Shown here one piece after another: positions 51,134 to 60,152 of a stretch of 64,000 bases of DNA; position 1 is the stretch's first letter, and each line of letters begins with the position of its first letter. The notes beneath the pieces were generated by a model. That model was not told the DNA's origin. It saw only the letters and a program-made list of their open reading frames with translations, and did no database searches. A program made the position numbers and the translations under genes. Source of the DNA: Sphingobium cyanobacteriorum (lineage in GTDB: Bacteria; Pseudomonadota; Alphaproteobacteria; Sphingomonadales; Sphingomonadaceae); NCBI RefSeq assembly GCF_030580935.1, contig NZ_JAUQOM010000012.1, forward strand, positions 1-64,000. Direction: 5' to 3'.

Positions 51134-54100
51134 TGATCGCCGCAAGCAAAGCCCTGCGCGACGACAATGCCCGCCGCGCTGCGATCAGCGTCCATGACCG
51201 GTCCATCCTGGTGGAGGCCGGCGCGGGTTCGGGCAAGACCGCCGTCATGGCCGGCCGCATCGCCGCCATGCTGGCCGAAGGGGTCGCGCCCAAGTCGATC
51301 GCGGCCGTCACCTTCACCGAACTGGCCGCGAGCGAGCTTTTGATCCGCGTGCGCGACTTCGTCGCCGACCTCGTAGTGGGCACGATCCCGACCGAACTGC
51401 GGATCGCCTTTCCGGACGGTCTTTCGGAAATCCACAAGGCCAACCTCGCGGCGGCCTCGGCGGCGGTCGACGAGATCACCTGCTCGACGATCCACGGCTT
51501 CTGCCAGCGCCTGATCAAGCCCTATCCGGTCGAAGCCGACATCGACCCGGGCGCCGGCGTGATGGACCGCAACCAGGCCGACCTCGCCTTCATCGAGATT
51601 GTCGACGCCTGGCTGCGCGAGCAGCTTTCGGGCGTCCAAGGGGGCATCATCGCCGAAATGGTGCTGCAAAGCCCCGGCGAGACCGTCGGGCTGATCCACA
51701 AGATCGTCGCTAATCTGCGCAAGCGGCGCACCGTGTCGGCGCCGCCCGTGACGCCGCTCGCGCCGCATCTGCGCGCCTTCCATGACGCGACCGAGGCCTT
51801 CACGGACTTCATCCAGACCGCGCCCGCGGTCGAGGAGGAGACGGCGATGTTCGCCGAACGCCTCGCCGAGATGGCCCAGGGGATGGAGGATGCGGCGACC
51901 GCCGAAACGCCGGCCGGGCTTGTCCGGCTGCTGATGACGCCGCCGCACCCCGAGCTCTGCACCAAGAGCGGCTCGTTTCTGGCCTTCAAGAAGAAAGGCA
52001 AATGGACGGAGGCCGCCAAGCGCGAGGGCTTGGCCAAGGCCGATGGCGAGCGCCTCAACGCGGCGGCCGAGGACCACTACGCGGCGTGCTGCCAGGCGTG
52101 GCAGCTCCTGCTTCAGAATGTCGCCAGCCGCGTCTTGGCCGATCTGATCGCGCAGGTGCAGCCGGTGCTGGAGCGGTTCCGGGACTACAAGCGTTCGGCC
52201 GCCTTGCTCGATTTCGACGACCTGATCTTTGCCGCGCGCGATCTGCTGCGCGATCACGACGACGTCCGCCGCGCGCTGGGCGCGCGCTTCTCGCGGGTTC
52301 TCGTCGATGAGTTCCAGGACACCGACCCGCTGCAGACCGAAATCTTCTGGCGGCTGTGCGGGGAGCCGCCCGCCGAGGGCGCGACCGCCGATTGGACGGA
52401 GTTCCAGATCCGTCCCGGCGCGCTGTTTCTGGTCGGCGACCCGAAGCAGGCGATCTACCGCTTCCGCGGCGCCGACGTCAGCGCCTATGTCCGGGCGCGC
52501 GACGCCTTTATCGCCCAGGATGCCGACAGCGTCCTGTCGATCTCCACCAACTTCCGCTCCTGCGCGCCGATCCTCACCTATGTGAACGAGCGCTTCGAGA
52601 CGCTGCTGTCGAGCGACGGTCAGCCGGGCTTCACCGCGCTCGATCCATTTCATGCCGACCGGGGCGAGGCCCCCTGCGTGGCCGCGCTGGACGTCGCCGT
52701 CGCCGACGAGAACGGCAAGGCGAGCGCCGAGCAGCAACGCGACGCAGAAGCCGAAGCCGTCGCCGAGCTGTGCGCCCGCCTGATCGGCAGCGAAATGATC
52801 CTCGATCGTCGCTCCGGCGCCAGCCGGGTCTGCCGGCCCGGCGACATCGCCCTGCTCGCGCCGACCGGAAGCGACCTGTGGCGCTACGAAGAAGCCCTTG
52901 AGCGGCACGGCATCCCGGTCGCCACCCAGGCCGGCAAGGGCCTGTTCCGGCGGCAGGAGATCCAGGATCTCATCGCGCTGACCCGCGTCCTCGCCGATCG
53001 CCGCGATACGCTCGCGCTGGGCGCGCTCCTGCGCGGCCCGCTGGTCGGTCTGACCGAGGAAGAGCTGCTCGACATCATCTGGGCGCTGCCCCGGTCCGAG
53101 GAATATCCCGACGCCCTGCCGCGCCTCGACCTCGGCGTGGAGGCCAGTACGATCTCCCACCCGCTGGCGCGCCTGGTGATCGAAAGGCTGCAAGCCCTCA
53201 ATCGCCGGAGCAACAGCACCACCCCGCACGACCTGCTGTCGCAAGCGGTCGACGTGATGCGGGTGCGGCCGATCCTGCTCGCCCGCCACCGCGGCCAGGC
53301 CGAACGCGCGCTCGCCAATGTCGATCTCTATCTCAGCCTGGCCTCCGCTTTCGCGGTTCGCGGGCTGCGCGCCTTCGCCGAGACCATGACTGCGGCGTGG
53401 ACCGACGAAGCCCGCGCCGTCGAGGGGCGGCCCGACGCGCAGGAAGAAGCCGTCGCGCTCTACACCATGCACGCGGCCAAGGGGCTCGAGTGGCCGATCG
53501 TCCTGCCGGTCAACACGATGACCGGCATCATGCCGGCCGAGAACGCGGTGACCGATCGCGACAGCGACACCTTCTACTGCCCGGTCTTCGGCGTGAAACC
53601 GGCCGGCTATGACGAAGTGCGCGACGCGGAAAAGGCCGAGCTCGATCGTGAGCGCGTCCGCCTCTGGTACGTCGCCGCCACTCGGGCGCGCGAGCTGCTG
53701 GTCCTGCCTCGCCTCGACGCCGCGCCGTCGAAGTCGGCCTGGATCTCGCTGCTCGACCTATCGCTCGCCGACCTCCCGGCGCTCGATGTCGCTCATCTCC
53801 CGCTGGAGATGGGTGCAGCGGCGGCGGGCGGAGGCAACCAGCAGACCCGCGAGAGCTTCGCGGCGGAAGCCGTCGCCATCGCCGAGCGCCATCGCCGGCT
53901 GACCTGGCTGGCGCCGAGCCGTGACGAAAGCAGCGCCGGCGCGGTGCTCACTCCGGAGGCGGTGGAAATCTGGGCGGCGCGCGACGACCGCCAGCCCGAT
54001 ACCGAGGCCGAACGCCCCAGCATCCAGGGCGGGCGCGAACGCGGGCTGATCCTGCACAAGCTGTTCGAAGAGGTGCTGACCGGCGAGACGGCGCAAGACA

Positions 54101-54558
54101 GCTCCGCGCTAACCGAACGGGCGCGCTCGCTCATCGCGGCGCTCGGCCGGTCGGCGGTCGAAGACCCGTCGCAGGGCCTTGCACCCGCTGAACTTGCCGG
54201 CTGTCTGGTCCGCACGCTCGCGTTGCCCGAAATCGCCGAGCTTCGTCCTGTCCTCACCCCTGAGCTCCCGGTCTATGCGTCGGCGCTCCTCGAAGAGGTC
54301 GAGCAGGCGACCGCCGGCGTCGCCGATGCCGTCGCGCTGGGTGCCGACGGCACGCTGCAGGTGGTCATCGACTGGAAGAGCGACGTCCAGCCAAGCCCTG
54401 AGACGGTCGACCACTACCGCGCCCAGGTGCGGGCCTATCTCGACATGACCGGTGCCGCGCGCGGACTGATCGTCATGTTAACAACAGGTTTGATCTACCG
54501 CGTGATGCCCTCCGGAGTTCCAATTCAGGCCGATGCCACGTCGGGAGCCTCGGTATGA
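51133..54558 (+). CDS. AddA-like UvrD/Rep helicase with C-terminal nuclease
   Basis: A 1,141-residue SF1A helicase-nuclease. Motifs: I SILVEAGAGSGKTAVMAGRI, Ia AVTFTELAASELLIRVRDFV, II SRVLVDEFQDTDPLQTEIFW, III GDPKQAIYRFRGADVSAYVR, IV ISTNFRSCAPILTYVNERFE, V YTMHAAKGLEWPIVLPVNTM, VI LWYVAATRARELLVLPRLD, and the nuclease QVVIDWKSDVQPSPETVDHY (D...DWK). ATG 51133 overlaps the AddB-like stop by one base. Complete and probably active. Confidence 0.92.
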   Translation: MIAASKALRDDNARRAAISVHDRSILVEAGAGSGKTAVMAGRIAAMLAEGVAPKSIAAVTFTELAASELLIRVRDFVADLVVGTIPTELRIAFPDGLSEIHKANLAAASAAVDEITCSTIHGFCQRLIKPYPVEADIDPGAGVMDRNQADLAFIEIVDAWLREQLSGVQGGIIAEMVLQSPGETVGLIHKIVANLRKRRTVSAPPVTPLAPHLRAFHDATEAFTDFIQTAPAVEEETAMFAERLAEMAQGMEDAATAETPAGLVRLLMTPPHPELCTKSGSFLAFKKKGKWTEAAKREGLAKADGERLNAAAEDHYAACCQAWQLLLQNVASRVLADLIAQVQPVLERFRDYKRSAALLDFDDLIFAARDLLRDHDDVRRALGARFSRVLVDEFQDTDPLQTEIFWRLCGEPPAEGATADWTEFQIRPGALFLVGDPKQAIYRFRGADVSAYVRARDAFIAQDADSVLSISTNFRSCAPILTYVNERFETLLSSDGQPGFTALDPFHADRGEAPCVAALDVAVADENGKASAEQQRDAEAEAVAELCARLIGSEMILDRRSGASRVCRPGDIALLAPTGSDLWRYEEALERHGIPVATQAGKGLFRRQEIQDLIALTRVLADRRDTLALGALLRGPLVGLTEEELLDIIWALPRSEEYPDALPRLDLGVEASTISHPLARLVIERLQALNRRSNSTTPHDLLSQAVDVMRVRPILLARHRGQAERALANVDLYLSLASAFAVRGLRAFAETMTAAWTDEARAVEGRPDAQEEAVALYTMHAAKGLEWPIVLPVNTMTGIMPAENAVTDRDSDTFYCPVFGVKPAGYDEVRDAEKAELDRERVRLWYVAATRARELLVLPRLDAAPSKSAWISLLDLSLADLPALDVAHLPLEMGAAAAGGGNQQTRESFAAEAVAIAERHRRLTWLAPSRDESSAGAVLTPEAVEIWAARDDRQPDTEAERPSIQGGRERGLILHKLFEEVLTGETAQDSSALTERARSLIAALGRSAVEDPSQGLAPAELAGCLVRTLALPEIAELRPVLTPELPVYASALLEEVEQATAGVADAVALGADGTLQVVIDWKSDVQPSPETVDHYRAQVRAYLDMTGAARGLIVMLTTGLIYRVMPSGVPIQADATSGASV

Positions 54559-55109
54559 ACAGAGCCGATCGCCGCAGGCAGGCGAAAGATGACCTTAAGC
54601 TCGTGGCGACAGGCATTGACGTTGCCGCGCGTCGAGCGGATCAGGTTTGCGCGCTTATGCGCGTGTTCCACGAGGAAGTCTTGAGCTGCCGTCGTCGCGG
54701 CAATCTCGGTAAGCTTTACCCTCTCGCGTTCGCTAGCATGGCCAAGTCCGATCGCGCTGGCCCGCGAGACTTGATTCGATGTTCCAGAGGATGCTCGCAC
54801 TGCTGCCACATGTGGGTCTCGGTCACAGCGCCTGAAGCGCTGATCATAGCGGCTCATCTCCGATCCAGTGGGCGGGACACCAAACCCTTGCTGGAACGTG
54901 CTGCTCGCACCCGAGATTTGAGCTTCGATGCGCGTGCGACGTTTGTTGCGCCCTGCCCGCTTTTAGGTGAGAATCAAGCCTGCTCGGTTTACGACGTTCG
55001 ACCGATTGCCTGCCGGACTGCGACTTCTACAGACGCGGAGCTCTGCAGGCGCTCCTACCTTGAGCTGAGCGGAGAGGATATTCGTAAGCGTGGCCGGTAG
55101 GCCGCCTTG

Positions 55110-55712
55110 TTATTGCGGCCGGCTCTTCTGGTAGGCGAGCTTGCCAGCATGGCGGCGGATGGCGATGGCGGCGACGGCGCGCCGGATGAAGCGTTCGTCG
55201 ATGTCGTCAGGGTTGTAAGGGCCGCCATACCAGTTGCGCAGTCGGTCGTGTTCCTCGTGAGTGGGGTCGCCCATGGCGTCGAGGAACATCTCGTATCCGG
55301 GCAAGCCACCGACATCCTCGGGTGGACAGCGCCGTTCGCCGGCGACGAAGCGCGGGTATTTGACGTCAGGCTCGCCGGGGCCGACCGTTTCCACGGTGAT
55401 GGTGTGCCGCCAGTCGTCGCCCATGTCGTAGGTGTAGACGAGTTCTTTCATGCCCCGGTCGAGGAGGGCGGCGAGCTTCACGTTCTTGGCGGCCGCCATG
55501 CCGCTTTCCGACCACATCGGGTCCGGCACGCCGTAGCGGTGGTCGCCGGCCTCGAAGTGCCAGAGATGACAGTTCTCCCAGCCCATCGCAGCCTGGACGA
55601 CATCGTGGAGCATCTTGAGGCTGGCGGTGACCGGCACGTCGACCCGGCGCCAGATGGCGGGTTCGATGTTGTCCAGGACGAGGTGCAGGCGGGCAACGGT
55701 TTCGGCGCTCAT
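55110..55712 (-). CDS. pRiA4b ORF-3-like passenger protein of the IS66 element
   Basis: A 200-residue protein with the pRiA4b_Orf3 domain (LVLDNIEPAIWRRVDVPVTA, LHDVVQAAMGWENCHLWHFE, YTYDMGDDWRHTITVETVGP). The fold occurs as a partner of IS66 and other transposases; its role is unknown. ATG 55712 overlaps the tnpC stop by 4 bp. Confidence 0.88.
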   Translation of the reverse strand: MSAETVARLHLVLDNIEPAIWRRVDVPVTASLKMLHDVVQAAMGWENCHLWHFEAGDHRYGVPDPMWSESGMAAAKNVKLAALLDRGMKELVYTYDMGDDWRHTITVETVGPGEPDVKYPRFVAGERRCPPEDVGGLPGYEMFLDAMGDPTHEEHDRLRNWYGGPYNPDDIDERFIRRAVAAIAIRRHAGKLAYQKSRPQ

Positions 55713-57292
55713 GCCGCCAGCCTGACAGGTTCGCGAGCCCAGTTCCACGGCATGAGCTCGTCCCAGCGGCTGGCGGGCCAGTCGTCGGCGACCCTGGCGA
55801 TGACGTCGGCGATGTACGCCTGCGGGTCAACGCTGTTGGCCTTGCAGGTCTGGATGACGGTGTAGATCGCGGCGGCACGCTCGCCGCCCGCCCTGGAGCC
55901 GGCGAACAGCCAGTTGCGGCGACCAACGGCGACGCCGCGCAGGGCACGCTCGGCGATGTTGTTGTCGATCTCCAGGCGGCCGTCGTCGAGGAAGCGGCAC
56001 AGTGCCGGCCAGCGTTTGGTGCCATAGGCGATGGCCTTGGCCATATCGGACTTGGGCGACAGGCGACGAAGGGCAGCGTCGAGCACCTCGCGCAAGGCGC
56101 CGACCAACGGCTTGGTTCGGTCCTGTCGCACTCGGTGCCGGACATCCGGTGGCTGGTCGCGCACCTCGGCTTCGACGGCATAGAGCGCGCCGAAGCGCTG
56201 GAGGATGTCGGTGGTCAGCGGCGTGGGGATGCGCTCGTGCAGGTCGAACACCTTGCGCCGGTAATGCGCCCAGCACGCTACCTCGGTGACACCGCTGCGG
56301 TACAGCCCGTCATAACCGGCATAGGCATCGGCCTGGAGGAAGCCGCGGAAGCCGGCGAGATGCGTCTGCGGGTGCGCGGCGGTCCGGTCGGGTGTGAAGC
56401 GATACCAGGTCGCGGGCGGCGCCGTGCTGCCGGACGCGCGGTCATCGGCCGCGTATACCCACAGCCGCCCGGTCGCGGTCTTGCCTCGGCCCGGGTCGAG
56501 CACCGGCACCGGCGTGTCGTCCGCATGGATCTTGTCTGCGGTCAAGACAGCATCACGGATACGGCTGACGACCGGGTCGAGCAGGACTGCGGCCTGCCCG
56601 GTCCAGCCGGCAAGGGTGGAGCGGTCGATGTCGAGGCCCTGCGCCGCCATCATCTCGGCCTGACGATAGAGCGGCAGATGGTGGTCGAACTTGGAAACGA
56701 CGACATGCGCCAGCGTGGCGAAGGTCGCCTTGCCCCGCGCCACGGCGCTGACCGGCGCGGGTGCCTGCACGATTTTCTCGCAAGCCCGGCAGCTATATTT
56801 GGGGCGAACGTTGCGCACGACCCGCCAGTGGACCGGCATGACGTCGAGCATCTCGTGCGTATCCACGCCCAAGCGACGCAACATGCCGCCACAGTCCGGG
56901 CAGGTGCAGGCACCAGATGCCGGCTCATGGACTACTTCCTCGCGCGGCAAGTGGTCCGGCAGGCTGCGGACCGGTGCCGGTCGCGGCGCTACTTCGGGTG
57001 CCGCAGTCTCGACTGCGGAAACATCGCGCTCGGTTTCCAGCTCTTCCAGTGCCAGTTCGAGCTGCTCGACCTCGCGGCCCAGCTTCTCGGATGAGGCGCC
57101 GAACTGCATCCGCCGCAGCCAGGCAATCTGCCCGCGCAGGGTGTCGATGAGCAGGTCGCGGGCGACGAGCGCGGCATTGGCCCGGGCGAGCGAAGCCTCC
57201 AGCGCGGCGATCCGCGCGATGACATCAGCTGAGGAAACGGGCGCTTCCGACACCAGAATTGCATAGCAGATCGCATGCCGACGGGCGAGCAA
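55709..57292 (-). CDS. tnpC: IS66 transposase TnpC
   Basis: A 527-residue IS66 DDE transposase: N-terminal coiled coil (IAWLRRMQFGASSEKLGREV), zinc finger (CTCPDCGGMLRRLG, YSCRACEKIV), catalytic D in KIHADDTPVPVLDPGRGKTA, D in FLQADAYAGYDGLYRSGVTE, and E in EIDNNIAERALRGVAVGRRN. Complete. A GTG near 57250 could be the real start because the first 14 residues are atypical. Confidence 0.92.
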   Translation of the reverse strand: MLARRHAICYAILVSEAPVSSADVIARIAALEASLARANAALVARDLLIDTLRGQIAWLRRMQFGASSEKLGREVEQLELALEELETERDVSAVETAAPEVAPRPAPVRSLPDHLPREEVVHEPASGACTCPDCGGMLRRLGVDTHEMLDVMPVHWRVVRNVRPKYSCRACEKIVQAPAPVSAVARGKATFATLAHVVVSKFDHHLPLYRQAEMMAAQGLDIDRSTLAGWTGQAAVLLDPVVSRIRDAVLTADKIHADDTPVPVLDPGRGKTATGRLWVYAADDRASGSTAPPATWYRFTPDRTAAHPQTHLAGFRGFLQADAYAGYDGLYRSGVTEVACWAHYRRKVFDLHERIPTPLTTDILQRFGALYAVEAEVRDQPPDVRHRVRQDRTKPLVGALREVLDAALRRLSPKSDMAKAIAYGTKRWPALCRFLDDGRLEIDNNIAERALRGVAVGRRNWLFAGSRAGGERAAAIYTVIQTCKANSVDPQAYIADVIARVADDWPASRWDELMPWNWAREPVRLAA

Positions 57293-57314
57293 AAGCCACG
57301 CGAAACCGCCGTTT

Positions 57315-57662
57315 TCAGCCCGCCAGTGTCGGCACGAACGTGCGCTCGGGCCGGCGCCAGTCGATGCCCTCCAGCAGCATCGACAGCTGCGCCGGCGTCA
57401 GCGTCACCGCGCCGGTCGCGGTCACCGGCCAGACGAAGCGGCCCCGGTCCAGCCGCTTCGAGAACAGGCACAGCCCCTGGCCATCGAACCACAGCAGCTT
57501 GACCAGATGACCGCGTTTGCCCCGGAACGCGAACAGCGCGCCGGAATGCGGATCCTCGCGCAGCACCTGCTGGACCAGCACCGCCAGCCCATCGAAGCCC
57601 TTGCGCATGTCGGTCACGCCGCAGGCCAGGAACACTCGCGTCGGCAACGGCGTCGGACTCAC
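57315..57662 (-). CDS. tnpB: IS66 accessory protein TnpB (Orf2)
   Basis: A 115-residue protein with the family core VFLACGVTDMRKGFDGLAVL, SGALFAFRGKRGHLVKLLWF and GLCLFSKRLDRGRFVWPV. GTG start 57662 overlaps the tnpA stop. Required together with TnpA and TnpC for IS66 movement. Confidence 0.92.
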   Translation of the reverse strand: MSPTPLPTRVFLACGVTDMRKGFDGLAVLVQQVLREDPHSGALFAFRGKRGHLVKLLWFDGQGLCLFSKRLDRGRFVWPVTATGAVTLTPAQLSMLLEGIDWRRPERTFVPTLAG

Positions 57663-58063
57663 CTCAGCACCGACAGCACCCGCGCCAGCGCGCCGGCGTC
57701 CACCGAGCCGTCCACGCTCACCCGCACGCCACCCGCCAATTCGATGCAGATGAGGCCGGGCGTGGATGTCGCCGGCTGTGGTGCAGGAACTTCAGCCACA
57801 CACACCTCGGCGAATGTTGGCAGCGCGGGCGCTATGTCGCCCAGCTTGCCCAGCCGCGCCTGCTTGCGCCACGTATACACCAGCCCGCTCGATATCTCGC
57901 GCCGCTCAAGAACATCGCGAACCCGGACGCCAGGCCGGAACGCCTCGGCCAGGATCTCCAGCTTCTCCTCGTCCGACCAACTCCGCCGGCCCGACACCCG
58001 GCCGACCACCTCCACGGACCCGAAAACTTCCCGCACCGCTATCGCCCTCGTCAAAGGCGACAA
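57659..58063 (-). CDS. tnpA: IS66 accessory protein TnpA (HTH, Orf1)
   Basis: A 134-residue HTH protein: RRSWSDEEKLEILAEAFRPG and VRDVLERREISSGLVYTWRK, matching IS66 Orf1, with a C-terminal beta segment. First gene of the element, 50 bp inside the right terminal repeat. Confidence 0.9.
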   Translation of the reverse strand: MSPLTRAIAVREVFGSVEVVGRVSGRRSWSDEEKLEILAEAFRPGVRVRDVLERREISSGLVYTWRKQARLGKLGDIAPALPTFAEVCVAEVPAPQPATSTPGLICIELAGGVRVSVDGSVDAGALARVLSVLR

Positions 58064-58442
58064 ACATCCCAGCTACGGCAAAACGGGCAAGGCGGCCCGC
58101 AGGCCACGCTTACGGATATTCCAACACCCCTATTTTTCATGATGGAGAGAGCGGCCTACGCAATCGCTTTGAAGGGCGCGTTCAAGCGCGCAGGCTTAGC
58201 GACAAGCGCGTACGAGCTAAATAGTGCCCTGAGTGTCGCGTTGCTGACGCCCAATGCGGAGCAGCGTTGGCTGGCTGGCGAAGACATTTTCCGCGACGTT
58301 CAACAGGATCCTCACGGCGACCCATTCGACGAGCCGCACAACCTGCAGCTTTACCGGGCCGCTTTCGCATAAGTCTGCCCGTGCGGAGAGCACAAGAATT
58401 CGGATGGGATCAGCCACGGCAGTGAACGTGCCATTTAGCCGG

Positions 58443-58982
58443 TCAGGCATTCCCTGGGGACGACAACGACTCGCCAGTAATAAGACGGAGCGATAACTCG
58501 CTGTGAGATCCAAGCTGGCAGAGTAGCGCGGCGCTATGGACGTCAACGGCAGTTGGATCCTCGAACATCTCGGTTGTGTAGGAACCCCGCGCCATATCGA
58601 AGCCGGCCAGTCCCCGCGCAGCGTCCGCATAGCTATCAGGCCAACGGCAAACGAGCAGCCACGGCCATCCCACCTCAGGCGGATCGTAGCGTGACATCAG
58701 CACGTTATCGCATGAAATGGCTGAAGGACGTCGGTCTAGAAGCGTAGGCGCTATGAGCCTGCGTCGGGGCACGTCGAGAAATCGATCCAGCTCTGTTCGC
58801 TCATGCTCGGTTTCAACGATAATTGCGTAGTAGCGACCAAGGGCAAGACCGGCACCCCGGTAATCCACGGGTATGTCAATTACGAGAACACTCGGTGCTG
58901 AAATAATGGGCGAGGGATAGAACAATCGCCGGGCGGCGAGATGATCAGAGATGCGGAACGTGCGGGCGGTCATGCTCGTCAC
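58443..58982 (-). CDS. Hypothetical protein, 179 aa
   Basis: Not recognised. Reads MTSMTARTFRISDHLAARRL onward, with no membrane segment or known motif; a mix of hydrophobic strands (VLVIDIPVDYRGAGLALGRY) and an acidic C-terminus. No strong ribosome-binding site visible. It is the last of a leftward group (60902 to 58443) of uncharacterised proteins. Confidence 0.55.
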   Translation of the reverse strand: MTSMTARTFRISDHLAARRLFYPSPIISAPSVLVIDIPVDYRGAGLALGRYYAIIVETEHERTELDRFLDVPRRRLIAPTLLDRRPSAISCDNVLMSRYDPPEVGWPWLLVCRWPDSYADAARGLAGFDMARGSYTTEMFEDPTAVDVHSAALLCQLGSHSELSLRLITGESLSSPGNA

Positions 58983-59024
58983 CAGCGTTGTGATAAAGGC
59001 TTATTGGAACGATGCATTCTAACT

Positions 59025-60137
59025 TCACTGCGCGCCTCCCATGGCTTTGATCTCTCGCAGCAAATCCTCGATAGCGCGTCGGGTCGCAGGATCTGTCAGC
59101 TTTGAAACGCTAAAGCTCGGCGTACCGTTGAGCGTTTTCGTAGAGAGTGGTCCCACGATTGCGGTCAGCTTGTCGTAGAGTGACTGCCTCACCTCCTGCG
59201 AGGCAAAGGCGGGGCGATTGATAAGATAACCTAAGCAGAGCTGTACCGAGCCTTTGCTATAATGTGAAAGAGCGAAGGGATAGAGGACGCCATCGGGTGA
59301 CTCATACCATGAGACGATTGACCCCTGTGTTGAGGCAACTTCCGTCCAGCCGCCCGTTGCTTCAATAAGTTCTACGTAGGCCTCGGCGCCTGCGACAGTT
59401 GTAGGGCCATACTTGGCGAGCCGTTCCTCAATCCACGCTTCGCGGCCAATCGGCGGCAACGTGCCACGTGCAGCCTTTTCAGTCTGGGCCCGCTCGGTCT
59501 CGCCAATCACGCGGGGCGTCAGCGCCGTAACGCCACCCTCGCTTTCAAACCATGAGAGTTCGACTGCACGAACGTCGGCCTTCATCTGTTCGTTCAGAAA
59601 CTCTACAATCCGAGCGAGTTCGCGAGGGATTGTGTCGGCAACGAATACCATCTTGATGCGTCCGGCTGCAAAATTCGCATCAACCTGGTCCCAGAACTGC
59701 TGGGGATCGGCAGCACCGCCTAAAAACGTCACCAACTCGGCGTCGGCATCACGGCCGCTTTCCGCCATGGTGGCGGCATAGCTTTCTGCGATACGCCCGC
59801 CCTGCCAATATGCCGTACCGTTGGCAGCATAATCGAGCATTTGGCCGATGACTTCACGACGCAGGCGCGTGTCGACCGCGCGCTTGAGCTCGACCAGCAC
59901 GGGAACGCCTGTGCGCGTTACGAATAAGTGATCCAACGACCAGCGCCCACTACCATCTTCCCGATCGGCGATTGGCTGCTCGCGACGGATCAACAGCAGG
60001 GCTCCGTCTTGATCCGCGATAAGCTCTGGATGCGCGGCGACTAGCTTCTGCATGAAATCCTCACTGCGCGGCTCGGATGGACGCATGGCTGTCAGCGTGC
60101 CGGCGGAATCCACGGTATAGATGATGCTGCGGGCCAC
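59025..60137 (-). CDS. Uncharacterised protein with PD-(D/E)XK-like (NucS/DUF-type) core
   Basis: A 370-residue protein. Residues about 65-105 read WSLDHLFVTRTGVPVLVELK with a following AVDTRLRREVIGQMLDYAAN, the D-(x)n-ELK layout of a restriction-endonuclease-like fold. The C-terminal part (AYVELIEATGGWTEVASTQG, TLNGTPSFSVSKLTDPATRR) is not recognised. A GTG start at 60137 with weak Shine-Dalgarno. It may be a nuclease or nuclease-derived protein of a defence module; catalytic competence is not shown. Confidence 0.6.
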   Translation of the reverse strand: MARSIIYTVDSAGTLTAMRPSEPRSEDFMQKLVAAHPELIADQDGALLLIRREQPIADREDGSGRWSLDHLFVTRTGVPVLVELKRAVDTRLRREVIGQMLDYAANGTAYWQGGRIAESYAATMAESGRDADAELVTFLGGAADPQQFWDQVDANFAAGRIKMVFVADTIPRELARIVEFLNEQMKADVRAVELSWFESEGGVTALTPRVIGETERAQTEKAARGTLPPIGREAWIEERLAKYGPTTVAGAEAYVELIEATGGWTEVASTQGSIVSWYESPDGVLYPFALSHYSKGSVQLCLGYLINRPAFASQEVRQSLYDKLTAIVGPLSTKTLNGTPSFSVSKLTDPATRRAIEDLLREIKAMGGAQ

Positions 60138-60152
60138 TCGGTTTCCGTTCGG

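Larger units (their letters stand above)
55084..58113 (-). mobile_element. IS66-family element with pRiA4b passenger, 3,030 bp
   Basis: Ends match as inverted repeats: GTAAGCGTGGCC-ggta-GGCCGCCTTG at 55084 and GTAAGCGTGGCC-tgcg-GGCCGCCTTG read backwards from 58113. An exact 8-bp duplication GGATATTC lies at 55076-55083 and 58114-58121, the size known for IS66. It carries tnpA, tnpB, tnpC and a fourth gene, all on the minus strand. Confidence 0.93.
54555..58372 (+). pseudogene. YkgJ-family cysteine-cluster protein, split by the IS66 element
   Basis: The 5' part (54555-55083) codes a zinc/iron-chelating CxxCC domain: RCSRGCSHCCHMWVSVTAPE, then CPLLGENQACSVYDVRPIAC. The IS66 element interrupts it after LSGEDI; joining 55083 to 58122 across the duplicated GGATATTC gives DIPTPLFFMMERAAYAIALK and runs in frame to a stop at 58372 with LYRAAFA. 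The rebuilt protein has about 260 residues. It overlaps addA-like by 4 bp (ATGA), so it was the fourth gene of that operon. Confidence 0.85.

Noticed and set aside
48917..53472. Long minus-strand open frames of 742 and 803 codons opposite the AddAB-like genes
   Set aside because: They are Arg/Gly/Ala-rich, lack motifs, and mirror the third-position GC of the plus-strand genes, which carry complete helicase and nuclease motifs.
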